DNA of 64,000 nucleotides from an uncultured Leucobacter sp. (lineage in GTDB: Bacteria; Actinomycetota; Actinomycetes; Actinomycetales; Microbacteriaceae): positions 1 to 64,000 of the forward strand of contig CALCJF010000033.1 of assembly GCA_937967375.1 (NCBI GenBank). The letters run 5' to 3'. Below are positions 23,282 to 31,994 of this stretch, piece after piece. The notes beneath the pieces are model-generated. The model was not told the DNA's origin, did not search any database, and saw nothing but the letters and a program-made list of their open reading frames with translations. Position 1 is the stretch's first letter, and each line of letters begins with the position of its first letter. Made by a program: the position numbers and the translations under genes.

Positions 23282-25201
23282 TCAACCCTGCTCGGGAACG
23301 AGTAGTTGGTGCTTCGCGAGCTCGCGATAGAGCGGCGTCGACTCGATCAGTTCGTCGTGCGTGCCCTCGCCGACCACGCGGCCACCGTCGAGCACAATGA
23401 TGCGGTCGCTGTCGACCACGGTCGAGAGCCGGTGCGCGATCACGATCAGCGTGCGTCCGGTCGCGACCGAGTCGAGTGCTTCGCGCATGAGGCGCTCATT
23501 CACGCCGTCGAGGCTGGCCGTCGACTCGTCGAGCAAGAGGATCGACGGCGCGCTCAGCAGCGTGCGTGCGATCGCGAGGCGCTGCTTCTCGCCGCCCGAG
23601 AGCATGATGCCCCGCTCGCCGACCTGCGCGTCGAGGCCGGTCTCGAGGCCCGCCTGCCTGGCTGCCCGATCGACCAGCTCGCCGAGGTTCACGGCGCGCA
23701 GCACGCGCTCGCACTCGGCGTCGCTCGCGTTCGGAGCTCCAAGCAGGAGGTTGTCGCGCACGCTGCCGGCGAGCACGGGCGCGTCCTGCTCGACGTAGCC
23801 GAGCTGCGCGCGGAGCTCTGCGCGGTCGAGGGTGCGCAGGTCTGCCCCGTGCAGCGAGATGGCGCCGCTGTCGGGGTCGTAGAAGCGCTCGATCAGCGAG
23901 AGCACGGTCGATTTGCCTGCACCGGATGGGCCGACGAGGGCGACGCGGGATCCTCGGGCCACATCAAACGAGACCTCGTGCAGCACGGGCGTTTCGACAA
24001 TCTCGGCCGGGGCCGCCTCGGCGTCGCGGTGTGCACCCCTGCCGCCGCGACCGCTCACGAGCTCGCGGGCGTCGACGCGGGCGGGCGCGGCCGAGCGGTA
24101 GGTGAAGCTCACTCGGTCGAAGCCGATCGCGGGCGCCCCCTCGCGGGCGCTCTCGGCGAGCGGCGCGATGCGCCCCGTCGGCGAGAGCTCTGCGTCGCGC
24201 TCGGTCTCGGTCGGGCTCGACGCGATCTCTTGAATGCGGCCCAGGGCGCCGAGCGCTTGGTTGACAGCGGCGATCGCCCCGAAGGCCTGGCCGAGCGGCG
24301 CCACCATCAAGAACAAGAAGACGATGAACATGACGAGCTGGGCGATGCCGATCGCTCCGGTCGCCACGCGATAGCCGCCGAGGCCGAGCACCACGAGAAA
24401 CGAGAGCTGCAGCGCGAGAAACGAGATCGGCACGATCAGCGCCGAGATCTTCGCGACCTTGAGGCCAAGCCGGTAGGCCTCTTCGGCTTCGGCTTCGGTC
24501 GCCTGCTGCTCGCGCTCGGTTGCTCCGGCCGCGCGAATCGTGCGGATCGACGAGATCGAACGCTCGACCTGTGCGGCGAGGTCGCCCACCTTCTGCTGGG
24601 CGCGGGTGACGGCTGGGCGGATCCTCGCTGAAACCAATACGACCACCACCAGCGCGACGACGACCACCGCAAAGGTGATGCCGAAGAGCACCGGGTCGAT
24701 GACGAGCATGCCGATGAGGGCTCCGACGAATACGAGCAGACCGCTGATCGCCTCGACCATGCCCTGCGTGAGCACCGCGCGCAGCAGCGTCGTGTCGCTG
24801 CCGACGCGCGACACGAGGTCGCCCGTGCGGCGTCGGTCGAACTCGCCGATCGGCAGGTGCAGAATGCGCGAGATCAGGGTGCGGCGGCTGTGCAGCACGA
24901 CCCCCTCACCCATGCGCTGCAGCACGTAGTGCTGAAACCCGCTGAGCAGTGCATCGACGAGCACGAGCGCGCTGAGCACGGCGAGCAGCAGGCCGAGCGG
25001 CTGGCTCGCCTGCACCCGCTCGATCACCTGCCCGAGCAGCACCGGCTGCACGAGCGAGGTGCCCGCGCCGATGACGCCGAGCGTCAGGGCGAGTGCGAGG
25101 GGGCCGCGCTGCGAGAGCAGGTAGGGAACGAGCTGCTTCAGCGAGGCGCGGGGGCCACGGGGGCGGCCCAAATCCCGGGGTGCGCGAGTGTCTTCTGCCA
25201 C
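23282..25201 (-). CDS. ABC exporter, fused membrane and ATPase domains
   Basis: A 639-residue half-transporter: six membrane helices (residues ~30-330) and a C-terminal nucleotide-binding domain. Walker A is GPSGAGKST, the Q-loop region is LGYVEQDAPVLAG, the signature is LSGGEKQR, Walker B is ILLLDEST, and the switch His is in VIAHRLSTV. It probably exports lipid, drug or peptide as a homodimer. An unusual Arg/Gly/Ala-rich insert (around VSGRGGRGAHRDAEAAPAE) lies between the coupling segment and Walker A. It starts nine bases after the CPBP gene stop, so the two form an operon. Confidence 0.88.
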   Translation of the reverse strand: MAEDTRAPRDLGRPRGPRASLKQLVPYLLSQRGPLALALTLGVIGAGTSLVQPVLLGQVIERVQASQPLGLLLAVLSALVLVDALLSGFQHYVLQRMGEGVVLHSRRTLISRILHLPIGEFDRRRTGDLVSRVGSDTTLLRAVLTQGMVEAISGLLVFVGALIGMLVIDPVLFGITFAVVVVALVVVVLVSARIRPAVTRAQQKVGDLAAQVERSISSIRTIRAAGATEREQQATEAEAEEAYRLGLKVAKISALIVPISFLALQLSFLVVLGLGGYRVATGAIGIAQLVMFIVFLFLMVAPLGQAFGAIAAVNQALGALGRIQEIASSPTETERDAELSPTGRIAPLAESAREGAPAIGFDRVSFTYRSAAPARVDARELVSGRGGRGAHRDAEAAPAEIVETPVLHEVSFDVARGSRVALVGPSGAGKSTVLSLIERFYDPDSGAISLHGADLRTLDRAELRAQLGYVEQDAPVLAGSVRDNLLLGAPNASDAECERVLRAVNLGELVDRAARQAGLETGLDAQVGERGIMLSGGEKQRLAIARTLLSAPSILLLDESTASLDGVNERLMREALDSVATGRTLIVIAHRLSTVVDSDRIIVLDGGRVVGEGTHDELIESTPLYRELAKHQLLVPEQG

Positions 25202-25210
25202 CCGGCCAGC

Positions 25211-26233
25211 TTATGCGGTGGGGCTGACAGCATCCTCAGCGGGATTCGCGACGCTCGTGCTGTTGGCCGTTGCGGTTGTGTTGGCGTCCGCGGTCTGTCC
25301 CGTCTCCGCAACCCGGCGCTTCTTCCACGCGTTCCAGAAGATCGCGATGCCCACGGCATAGACCAGCGTGCAGACCAGGCTGCCCTCGATGCCGAACGCG
25401 CCGCCCGTGATCAGGTCGGCCGATCCCGGATTCGCGGTGAAGGTGAAGAACGAATCAGAGACTTGCTGCCCCGAGACGGCGACGCCGAAAAGGTTGCCCT
25501 GAGCCCAGTTCCAGGCGCCGTGCATCGCGCAGATGCCCCACAGGCCACCCTCTGAGAGCGACATGAAGCTGCCGAAGATTGCGAACAGCGCGAGGTTGAT
25601 GACCGGCAGCGGCCCCATGCCGGGGTTCATGCCGTGCATGAGCGCGAAGAAGACGGTCTGCGCGATCACGGCCGCGACGAGTCCCCAGCGCCGGGCGACC
25701 GCCTGGGTGAGGTAGCCGCGCGTGAGAATCTCTTCGGTCGAACCCTGCACCACAAAGCCGATCAGCATGATGGCGATGAAGCCCCAGCCGCCCGCATCTG
25801 GCGATGCCCACGCCATCTGCGCCTGGCCGGTGATGACCGGCACGAGCACGCACACCGCCATCATTGCGGCGCCGATGAGCCAGCCGCGGCCGGCAAGCCT
25901 CAGGCCTTCGCGCGGCGAGGTGAAGCCGATGGTGGCAAAGCGGCGGCGCTCCTTGACCGCCATCCAGAACCAGACGAAGCCCGTGGCGAGCGCGAACGAG
26001 AAGACCGCGAGCACGCCGTCCTCGCGTTCGAAGCCCACATAATCTGCGGCGTTGAACGTCTCTCCGGAGCGTACGGAGTTCACCGCGGCAATGATCACCT
26101 CGGTCAGCTTGGGCACACTCATCGCGATGTTGGCGAGCAGCAGCACCACGAACGCCATGACGATGCCCGTCGGCCGTTTTGCGAGCAGCATGCCACCGGT
26201 CGGGGCGGGCAAGTCGGTGTGAATGGCGCGCAT
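25211..26233 (-). CDS. CPBP-family intramembrane metalloprotease (Abi-like)
   Basis: A 340-residue protein with about eight membrane helices and an AAGGAG ribosome site. The CPBP motifs are present: STEEILTRG (Glu-Glu-x-x-x-Arg), FFALMHG (Phe-x-x-x-His) and MHGAWNWAQG (His-x-x-x-Asn-type). This family includes CAAX prenyl endopeptidases and bacteriocin-processing or self-immunity proteases. It is the first gene of an operon with the ABC exporter, a pairing that suggests processing and export of a peptide. No peptide gene was seen. Confidence 0.8.
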   Translation of the reverse strand: MRAIHTDLPAPTGGMLLAKRPTGIVMAFVVLLLANIAMSVPKLTEVIIAAVNSVRSGETFNAADYVGFEREDGVLAVFSFALATGFVWFWMAVKERRRFATIGFTSPREGLRLAGRGWLIGAAMMAVCVLVPVITGQAQMAWASPDAGGWGFIAIMLIGFVVQGSTEEILTRGYLTQAVARRWGLVAAVIAQTVFFALMHGMNPGMGPLPVINLALFAIFGSFMSLSEGGLWGICAMHGAWNWAQGNLFGVAVSGQQVSDSFFTFTANPGSADLITGGAFGIEGSLVCTLVYAVGIAIFWNAWKKRRVAETGQTADANTTATANSTSVANPAEDAVSPTA

Positions 26234-26566
26234 CGTCGGCTCCTTCGGCGGCTGGTTTCAGGGCAGCAGAATTCACCCCATTGAAGTCAGATTATCGACA
26301 CGAGGATCGCCGAGTCTCGTTCTCGCTGCTCCAGAATGCGCAGCGGCCGGCCACTCTGCGCATCTTTGGTGGGTGTGAGCTGGCCTTTCACAGGTGTGAG
26401 CTGGCCTTCGCCGAGTTCGCGGGTCACAAACCTGCTCAAAACGAGGGTTTAGCGACTGTTTCTGACCCGCAAACCGGGGAGGGAAGGTGGGGTGAGGGAA
26501 AACCCGCGTTCGAGGGATAACCGAATGCGTTGCGGAGGATGCGAGGCAGCTGTGCTTCTTGTGCTT
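26234..26566. other. 333-bp intergenic region with a short tandem repeat
   Basis: This lies between ribH (ends 26567) and the CPBP gene (starts 26233), both on the minus strand, so it should hold the riboflavin operon terminator and the CPBP promoter. I see no convincing terminator hairpin or conserved coding frame. The only structure is a repeated GGTGTGAGCTGGCCTT at 26372-26387 and 26393-26408. Confidence 0.6.
26372..26408 (+). repeat. Two copies of a 16-bp unit, 21-bp period
   Basis: GGTGTGAGCTGGCCTT occurs twice, separated by five bases, in the intergenic region upstream of the CPBP gene. The 21-bp spacing (two helical turns) would place both on one DNA face, so a protein-binding site is possible. 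Confidence 0.6.
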
Positions 26567-27061
26567 TTACGAACGCTCGCGAATCGCGCGCAGCGTGACC
26601 GCCGCATGCAGCGCGGCTTCGGCGGCCTCGACGCCCTTCGACTCGCGCGATCCCGGAAGCCCTGAGCGATCGAGTGCCTGCTCGTCGTTGTCGGTCGTGA
26701 GCACGCCGAAGCCGACCGGGCGCGAGGTGTCGAGCTGCACGCGGGTGAGCCCATCGGTCACCGAGTTCGCGACGAAGTCGAAGTGCGGGGTGCCGCCGCG
26801 AATGATCACGCCGAGGCAGACCGCCGCGTCGAAGCCGCCGCCGCCCTGTTCAACAGGGGTCAGTGCCGCCTGTGCCGCGAGCGGCAACTCAAACGCGCCG
26901 GCGACCTGAAAGAGCGAGTGCTCAGCGCCCGAGGCGACGATCGTCTCGTGCGCGCCCTTGATGAGGCCCTTCATGACCTCCTTGTGCCATTTGCCGGCAA
27001 TGACAGCGACCCGCAGGCCGGTGGCATCGACTGAAAGTGTGGGTGATCCTTCGCCGCTCAT
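26567..27061 (-). CDS. ribH: 6,7-dimethyl-8-ribityllumazine synthase
   Basis: A 164-residue cytosolic enzyme that condenses 5-amino-6-ribitylamino-uracil with 3,4-dihydroxy-2-butanone 4-phosphate to give lumazine, the step before riboflavin synthase. Family features are AVIAGKWHKEV at the N-terminus, VAGAFELPLAAQ, the GVIIRGGTPHFDFVA segment with the catalytic His, and GVLTTDNDEQAL. Length is normal. It is the last gene of the riboflavin operon, 34 bases after ribBA. Confidence 0.93.
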   Translation of the reverse strand: MSGEGSPTLSVDATGLRVAVIAGKWHKEVMKGLIKGAHETIVASGAEHSLFQVAGAFELPLAAQAALTPVEQGGGGFDAAVCLGVIIRGGTPHFDFVANSVTDGLTRVQLDTSRPVGFGVLTTDNDEQALDRSGLPGSRESKGVEAAEAALHAAVTLRAIRERS

Positions 27062-27095
27062 AATGCGCCTCTCTCACTCGCTGTTCGCGAAATCG

Positions 27096-28358
27096 TTACT
27101 CGTTCGAATCGGTCGGAAGCATGTGCCCCATGCGGTCGCGCTTCGCGGCAAGGTAGCCAGCGTTCTGCTCGGTGAGGCCGACGTAGAGTGGCACGCGCTC
27201 GCTGATGGTCACGCCGCTCGCCTCGAGCTGGGCGACCTTGTCGGGGTTGTTGGTGAGCAGGCGAATGCTGCGAAGTCCGAGGTCGGCGAGGATCTCGGCC
27301 GCCGCGCGATAATCGCGCGCGTCTGCCGGCAGCCCGAGCTGCAGGTTCGCGTCGAGGGTGTCGACGCCGCTCTCTTGCAGTTGGTAGGCGCGCAGCTTGT
27401 TGGCGAGGCCGATGCCGCGCCCCTCTTGGCCCCGCAGGTAGATCACGGCGCCGCCGCGCTGGTGCACGAGATCCATGGCGGCTTGCAGCTGCGGGCCGCA
27501 CTCGCACTTCAGCGAGCCGAAGGCCTCGCCCGTGATGCACTCGGAGTGCACGCGAATGAGCGAGTCGTCGCCGAGCAGCGAGCCGTCGGGGTTCGGCGCG
27601 ATGAGCGCCACGTGGTCGACGCCGTTGCGGCGGTCGCGGTAGGCGCGCATGCGAAACTCGCCGTGCTCGGTCGGCACGAGGGTGTCGGCGCGCAGACTGA
27701 CCTGGCGGTGCTCGGTCGGCTTCACGGGGCAGCCCTCGGGGTCGCGCTCGTTGAGGTAGGCGGCGAGCTGCTCGATCGTGATGACGGGCACGTTCTCTGC
27801 GGCGCCGAGCTCGATCAGCCCGGGCAGGCGCATCATCTCGCCGTCTTCGGCCACGACCTCGCCGATCACGGCGACCTCGCGCAGGCCGGCCAGGCGCATC
27901 AGCTCGACCGCGGCCTCGGTGTGGCCCGCGCGGGCGCGCACGCCCCCGTCGACCGCGCGCAGCGGCAGCACGTGGCCGGGGCGCTTCACATCGGTGGGCT
28001 CGGCGTCGGGGTTGGCGAGCACGCGCAGCGTCGTGGCGCGGTCGCTCGCGCTGATGCCGGTTGTGACCCCCTCAGACGCGTCGACGGTCACGGTGTAGGC
28101 GGTGCCGCGCACGTCTTCGTTGCGCTCGACCATCATCGGCAGATCGAGCTGGTCGGCGATCTCGTTGGTCATGGGCGCGCAGAGCAGGCCCGACGACCAG
28201 CGCACCGTCCACGCGACCCACTCGGGGGTCGCGAGTTCGGCCGAGAGAATGACGTCGCCCTCGTTCTCGCGGTTCTCGTCGTCGGCGACGAGCACGGGCC
28301 GGCCTGCCGCGATGGCGGCGATGGCCTCTTCAATGGTCGAAATGCCTGGGGTGCTCAT
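27096..28358 (-). CDS. ribBA: Bifunctional DHBP synthase / GTP cyclohydrolase II
   Basis: A 420-residue protein started at ATG 28358 (MSTPGISTIEEA), with AAAGGA upstream; the frame opens earlier inside the ribE region without a valid start. Residues 1-205 are 3,4-dihydroxy-2-butanone-4-phosphate synthase (DDENRENEGD, then RPGHVLPLRA and GHTEAAVEL). The rest is GTP cyclohydrolase II: zinc ligands in HSECITGEAFGSLKCECG and a catalytic RGQEGRGIGL stretch. It supplies both precursors of riboflavin. Both halves look complete. Confidence 0.93.
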   Translation of the reverse strand: MSTPGISTIEEAIAAIAAGRPVLVADDENRENEGDVILSAELATPEWVAWTVRWSSGLLCAPMTNEIADQLDLPMMVERNEDVRGTAYTVTVDASEGVTTGISASDRATTLRVLANPDAEPTDVKRPGHVLPLRAVDGGVRARAGHTEAAVELMRLAGLREVAVIGEVVAEDGEMMRLPGLIELGAAENVPVITIEQLAAYLNERDPEGCPVKPTEHRQVSLRADTLVPTEHGEFRMRAYRDRRNGVDHVALIAPNPDGSLLGDDSLIRVHSECITGEAFGSLKCECGPQLQAAMDLVHQRGGAVIYLRGQEGRGIGLANKLRAYQLQESGVDTLDANLQLGLPADARDYRAAAEILADLGLRSIRLLTNNPDKVAQLEASGVTISERVPLYVGLTEQNAGYLAAKRDRMGHMLPTDSNE

Positions 28359-28414
28359 GGGCGGTTCCTTTGCTGGTGAGCTGGTATTTGAAGTGTAGGG
28401 GCGTGGGATCGCGG

Positions 28415-29071
28415 CTATGCCGAAGCCGTGCCCGAGTCTGCGGCGGCTTCTGTATTGCCCGCGCCGATGCCGAAGCGCAGCATTCGGGCCACGTGTCTGG
28501 AGAGAATGTCGGTTTCGAGGTTGACGCGGTTGCCGGGCTCGAGTGCGCCGAGCACGGTCGCGGTGAGCGTCTCGGGAATGAGGGAGACCTCGAACCATGG
28601 TTGCGCGTCGTCTTCGCTCGCAATGTTCGAGACCGTCAGCGAGACACCCGCGAGCGTGACCGAACCCTTATCGACGAGGTAGGGCGCGAGGTGGGGGGTG
28701 AGCGAGAAGCGCAGGGTGCGCCAATTGTCGTGCTGCGTCGCCGAGAGCAGTTCGGCGGTGCCGTCGACGTGGCCCTGCACGATGTGACCGCCGAGGCGGC
28801 TGTCGACGCGGGCAGCGCGTTCGAGGTTGACGCGGTCGCCAACTTTCAGCGTGCCGAGGGTCGACATCTTGATCGACTGCTCCATGACGTCGGCCGTGAA
28901 CTCGTTATTGGAATTTCCAATAACGGTGAGGCAGACGCCCGACACCTGAATCGAGTCGCCGTGCGCGGCGTCGCTCGTGACCTTGGGGCCGCGCACCGTG
29001 AGGCGCAGCGAATCGCCGACGGGCTCTATCGCGGTGATCTCGCCGATCTCTTCGATGAGGCCTGTGAACAT
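28415..29071 (-). CDS. ribE: Riboflavin synthase alpha subunit
   Basis: A 218-residue protein starting MFTGLIEEIGEI, the usual N-terminus. It has two lumazine-binding repeats of about 95 residues, with the first ending GGHIVQGHVDG and the second showing KGSVTLAGVSLTV and a degenerate NLETDILSRH. It dismutates two lumazines to riboflavin. Its ATG shares one base with the ribD stop (TGATG), so translation is coupled. Symbols ribC and ribE are both used for this enzyme. Confidence 0.93.
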   Translation of the reverse strand: MFTGLIEEIGEITAIEPVGDSLRLTVRGPKVTSDAAHGDSIQVSGVCLTVIGNSNNEFTADVMEQSIKMSTLGTLKVGDRVNLERAARVDSRLGGHIVQGHVDGTAELLSATQHDNWRTLRFSLTPHLAPYLVDKGSVTLAGVSLTVSNIASEDDAQPWFEVSLIPETLTATVLGALEPGNRVNLETDILSRHVARMLRFGIGAGNTEAAADSGTASA

Positions 29072-30303
29072 CAGTGCCCCTCCTCGTTCTGTTCCGTGGG
29101 TAAAGCTGTGGTGGTCGTGTGCGTCGGCGTTGTCGCGGTTGGCGCTGTTGCTGCCGCCGTCGCCACTGTCGCGCGGATCAGCAGGTCGTCGCCGAGCCGT
29201 TCGACGCCCTCGATGCTGAGCCGCCTGATGTCAGCCATGCTCGCGATGCCGAGATCGCCGACGGCGAGGCGCGGGCCGCCGAGCAGCGCGGGTGCCACGT
29301 AGACGAGCACCTCGTCGGCGAGGCCGGCTGCGATGAACGCGCTCGCGACCGTCGGGCCGCCCTCGACGAAGATGCTGCGCACGCCGCGTTCGTGCAGTGC
29401 CTTGAGATGCGCTGCGAGGTCGCTGCCATCGAAGTGCAGGGGAGCGTCGAGGCCGTGCGCTTCGAGCGCGGGGTGCTGATTGATGCGGGCGCTCGCCGCG
29501 ATAGCGCGTCGCCCGAGCACCACCGGAATCGGCTGTTCTGCCGCGGGCACGAGCAGCCCGTCGGCTGCGTTGTCGTCGCGCGCGGTGAGGGCCGGGTTGT
29601 CGGCGATGAGGGTTCCGGTTCCGACAAGGATCGCGTCTGCCTCTGCGCGGCGGCGGTGCACGTCGCGGCGCGCCGCCGGGCCCGTGATCCACTGGCTGCT
29701 GCCGTCTGCGGCTGCGGCGCGGCCGTCGAGGGTCTGCGCCCACTTCACGGTGACGTGTGGACGTTGCGCTTGGAACGAAGCCGATTTCTCGGCTTCGTGC
29801 GCGACGTCCCGAGCCCGTCTCGGGCTCGGTTGCGCTGTTTTCTGCGAAACCACACCCTGCCGCTCCAGCCACGAGGCGAGCAGCTCGAGGCCTTCGGGCT
29901 CGAGCACTCCGCCGAGCACCTCGGCGCCAGCTCCGCGAAGCGTGGCCGCCCCGCCAGAGGATGCATCGCCCGGATCGCTGACCGAGTACACGACGGTGCC
30001 GATCCTCGCCTCTGAAAGCGCGACCGCGCACGGCCCGGTGCGGCCGGTGTGGTTGCAGGGCTCGAGGGTGGCGACGGCGGTGAGCTCGTTTGCGCGGGTG
30101 CGCCACTCGTCGGGCAGTGCGGCGAGAGCTGCGACCTCGGCGTGCGGGGTACCCGCGCCGCGGTGCCAGCCCTCGGCGACGATGTTGCCGGCGGGGTCGA
30201 GGATCACGCAGCCAACCTGCGGGTTCGGGTTGTCGGCGGGCCCGCGCGCGGCGAGCTCGAGCGCACGGCGCATCGCCGTTTCGAGAGTTTCGCAACCGAG
30301 CAT
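29071..30303 (-). CDS. ribD: Bifunctional pyrimidine deaminase/reductase
   Basis: A 410-residue protein. The ATG at 30303 (MLGCETLETAM) is chosen over TTG 30312 because GGAAAG lies nine bases before it. The N-terminal deaminase carries the zinc site: TPHAEVAAL and LEPCNHTGRTGPC. The C-terminal reductase has VKWAQTLDGR and FVEGGPTVASAF. It converts the GTP cyclohydrolase product to 5-amino-6-ribitylamino-uracil phosphate. A C-terminal Ala/Thr-rich tail (TAAATAPTATTPTHTTTT) is unusually low in complexity. It is the first gene of the operon, under the FMN riboswitch. Confidence 0.93.
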   Translation of the reverse strand: MLGCETLETAMRRALELAARGPADNPNPQVGCVILDPAGNIVAEGWHRGAGTPHAEVAALAALPDEWRTRANELTAVATLEPCNHTGRTGPCAVALSEARIGTVVYSVSDPGDASSGGAATLRGAGAEVLGGVLEPEGLELLASWLERQGVVSQKTAQPSPRRARDVAHEAEKSASFQAQRPHVTVKWAQTLDGRAAAADGSSQWITGPAARRDVHRRRAEADAILVGTGTLIADNPALTARDDNAADGLLVPAAEQPIPVVLGRRAIAASARINQHPALEAHGLDAPLHFDGSDLAAHLKALHERGVRSIFVEGGPTVASAFIAAGLADEVLVYVAPALLGGPRLAVGDLGIASMADIRRLSIEGVERLGDDLLIRATVATAAATAPTATTPTHTTTTALPTEQNEEGH

Positions 30304-30365
30304 CGGGTTCAACTTTCCGCGCGCCGGGTATGCGAGGCGACCGCACGGGTGCGGCTGCCTTGCGT

Positions 30366-30516
30366 TCCTCTCCTCCGGACTCGCACGTTTTCATCTGCAT
30401 GGTGCAGATGATTCGTACATCACCGTCGGCACCGGAATTTCACCGGTTCGGCCCCGCAGGAGCGGGGTTCGCGGGCTATACCGCCGGTTCAGATTCTCAC
30501 TGACCCCGGAACACGC
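30366..30516 (-). promoter_or_regulatory. FMN riboswitch (RFN element)
   Basis: Read on the minus strand, the conserved blocks occur in order: GGGGTCAGTGAGAATCTG, GGCGGTATAGCCCGCGA, CCGGTGAAATTCCGGTGCCG, a variable stem, then GCGAGTCCGGAGGAGAGG. The outer strands pair. It lies 60 bases before ribD. FMN binding is known to shut off such operons. No strong poly-U terminator follows, so translational control of ribD is possible. Confidence 0.95.
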
Positions 30517-30620
30517 TTATTACTCTAACGCGGGAAGCTCTGGAATATTCCCCAGCATTTGCGGCAAATCGGCTGGCTCTGAATCGACTCCAGCGCGTGA
30601 GGCATTCCTTGGCGAAACGA

Positions 30621-30653
30621 GTGGGGCCCCTGCACAATCGGCAGAGGCCCCAC
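30621..30653 (-). terminator. Hairpin after the E1/E2 operon
   Basis: GTGGGGCC and GGCCCCAC arms with additional CTGC/GCAG pairs around a short loop, just after the E2 stop codon and before the riboflavin leader. The downstream strand (TCGTTTCG) is only weakly U-rich. Confidence 0.65.
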
Positions 30654-30660
30654 CCGCGAG

Positions 30661-31992
30661 TCAGACGAGAATGCTCAGCGGCTGCTCGATGAACTCCTGG
30701 AACTTCTTCACCAGGCGGGCGGCCACGGCGCCGTCGATCGCGCGATGATCGGCCGAGAGCGTCACCCGCATCACCGATGCGATGAGCACCTCGCCGTCTT
30801 GAGCGATGGGCTGCTGGACCGCGGCGCCGACTGCAAGGATCCCAGCCTGGGGTGGGTTGAGGATCGCCGAGAACTCGGGAACCCCGAACATGCCGAGGTT
30901 GCTCACCGTGAAGGTACCGCCTTCGAGCATCTCCGGGCGGATCCTGTTCTCGCGCGCGGCCTCCGCGAAACCGCGGGCTTCGCTCGCTACCGCGTCAAGG
31001 CTGAGTGATGCTGCACCGCGAATGACCGGCGTGACGAGACCGCTCTCAGTTGCGATTGCGACTGAGAGATTCACGTCGTCAAAGCTCAGCATCTCATCTT
31101 CGGTCCACATCACGTTGGCCTCGGGAACGGCGACCAACGCCTTCGCGACTGCTTTGAGCACGAGATCGTTGACCGAGATCTTGGTCTCTCGGCTGGCGTT
31201 GATCTCGGCGCGGAGCGCGAGGAGCGCATCGACCCGGCAGTCCGCGCTGACGTAGTAGTGCGGAACAGTGGTCTTGCTCTCGGTGAGGCGTCTCGCGATC
31301 GTCTTGCGCATGCGCGTGTGGGCGGCCGCAGTGTGCGAGGGGAGCCCGGAGGGAACCGCGACGGGTGCACCTTGCGCGGCGGCATTCGAGACCGTCGCAG
31401 GTGCGGGCGTCGGCGCTGCTGCGCGCTCGGCGAGCGCGCGCTCGACATCGCGACGCACGATCCGTCCGGAGGGGCCGCTGCCGACGATGCCGTCGGTCTG
31501 CAACCCGTGCTCGCGGGCGAGACGCCGTGCGAGCGGGCTCGCGAAATGGCGCTCGCCGTCGGCGGCGGAGCCAGGATCGGTGGGTGCGGGCGAGAGCGCT
31601 ACCGACGGGGCGGGCGCTGGCTCAGGAGCAGGAGCAGGAGCGGGTGCCGGTGCCGGTGCCGGTGCCGGTGCCGGTGCTTCTTCCACGAGAGTGGGGGCTT
31701 CGGCCCGGCCGCCGAGTGCTGAGACCGCGCTCGCCACCTCGGCATCGCTTTCGTCATCGCCGCGCAGCACGGCGATGGGTGCGCCGACAGCGACGTTGTC
31801 GCCGACCGCAACGAGCAGCTTCGCGACGACGCCCTGGTGCTCAGACGCGAAGTCGACCACGGCCTTTTCTGTTTCTACTTCGGCGAGGGTGTCGCCGACT
31901 GCGATGGCGTCACCCTCCTTCACCGACCACGTCGAGATCGCGGCCTCGGTCACGTTCGCCAGTACCTCCGGCATGTAGACGACGGTTGCCAT
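30661..31992 (-). CDS. 2-oxoacid dehydrogenase E2 (dihydrolipoyl acyltransferase)
   Basis: A 443-residue protein started at ATG 31992 (MATVVYMPEV) after GGAGG; the upstream in-frame extension lies in the E1 gene. The lipoyl domain carries VETEKAVVDF with Lys43 as the lipoylation site. An Ala-Pro linker (~residues 100-150) follows, then a peripheral subunit-binding domain (SPLARRLAREHGL to GRIVRRDVE). The C-terminal acyltransferase ends with the catalytic LSADHRAIDG. It transfers the acyl group from E1 to CoA. E1 lies two bases upstream. No E3 gene is nearby, so a shared E3 from elsewhere is assumed. Confidence 0.9.
   Translation of the reverse strand: MATVVYMPEVLANVTEAAISTWSVKEGDAIAVGDTLAEVETEKAVVDFASEHQGVVAKLLVAVGDNVAVGAPIAVLRGDDESDAEVASAVSALGGRAEAPTLVEEAPAPAPAPAPAPAPAPAPEPAPAPSVALSPAPTDPGSAADGERHFASPLARRLAREHGLQTDGIVGSGPSGRIVRRDVERALAERAAAPTPAPATVSNAAAQGAPVAVPSGLPSHTAAAHTRMRKTIARRLTESKTTVPHYYVSADCRVDALLALRAEINASRETKISVNDLVLKAVAKALVAVPEANVMWTEDEMLSFDDVNLSVAIATESGLVTPVIRGAASLSLDAVASEARGFAEAARENRIRPEMLEGGTFTVSNLGMFGVPEFSAILNPPQAGILAVGAAVQQPIAQDGEVLIASVMRVTLSADHRAIDGAVAARLVKKFQEFIEQPLSILV
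31643..31678 (+). repeat. GGTGCC hexanucleotide repeat in the E2 linker
   Basis: Five perfect and one imperfect GGTGCC units encode Ala-Pro dipeptides in the flexible linker of E2. Slippage by whole units would change linker length without a frameshift. Confidence 0.8.
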
Positions 31993-31994
31993 GA

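Noticed and set aside
23306..24631. 441-codon frame antisense to the ABC exporter
   Set aside because: The opposite strand has intact Walker A, signature and Walker B motifs; this frame has none.
26958..28379. 473-codon frame antisense to ribBA
   Set aside because: It lies entirely over a well-conserved enzyme gene; no start signal and no domain.
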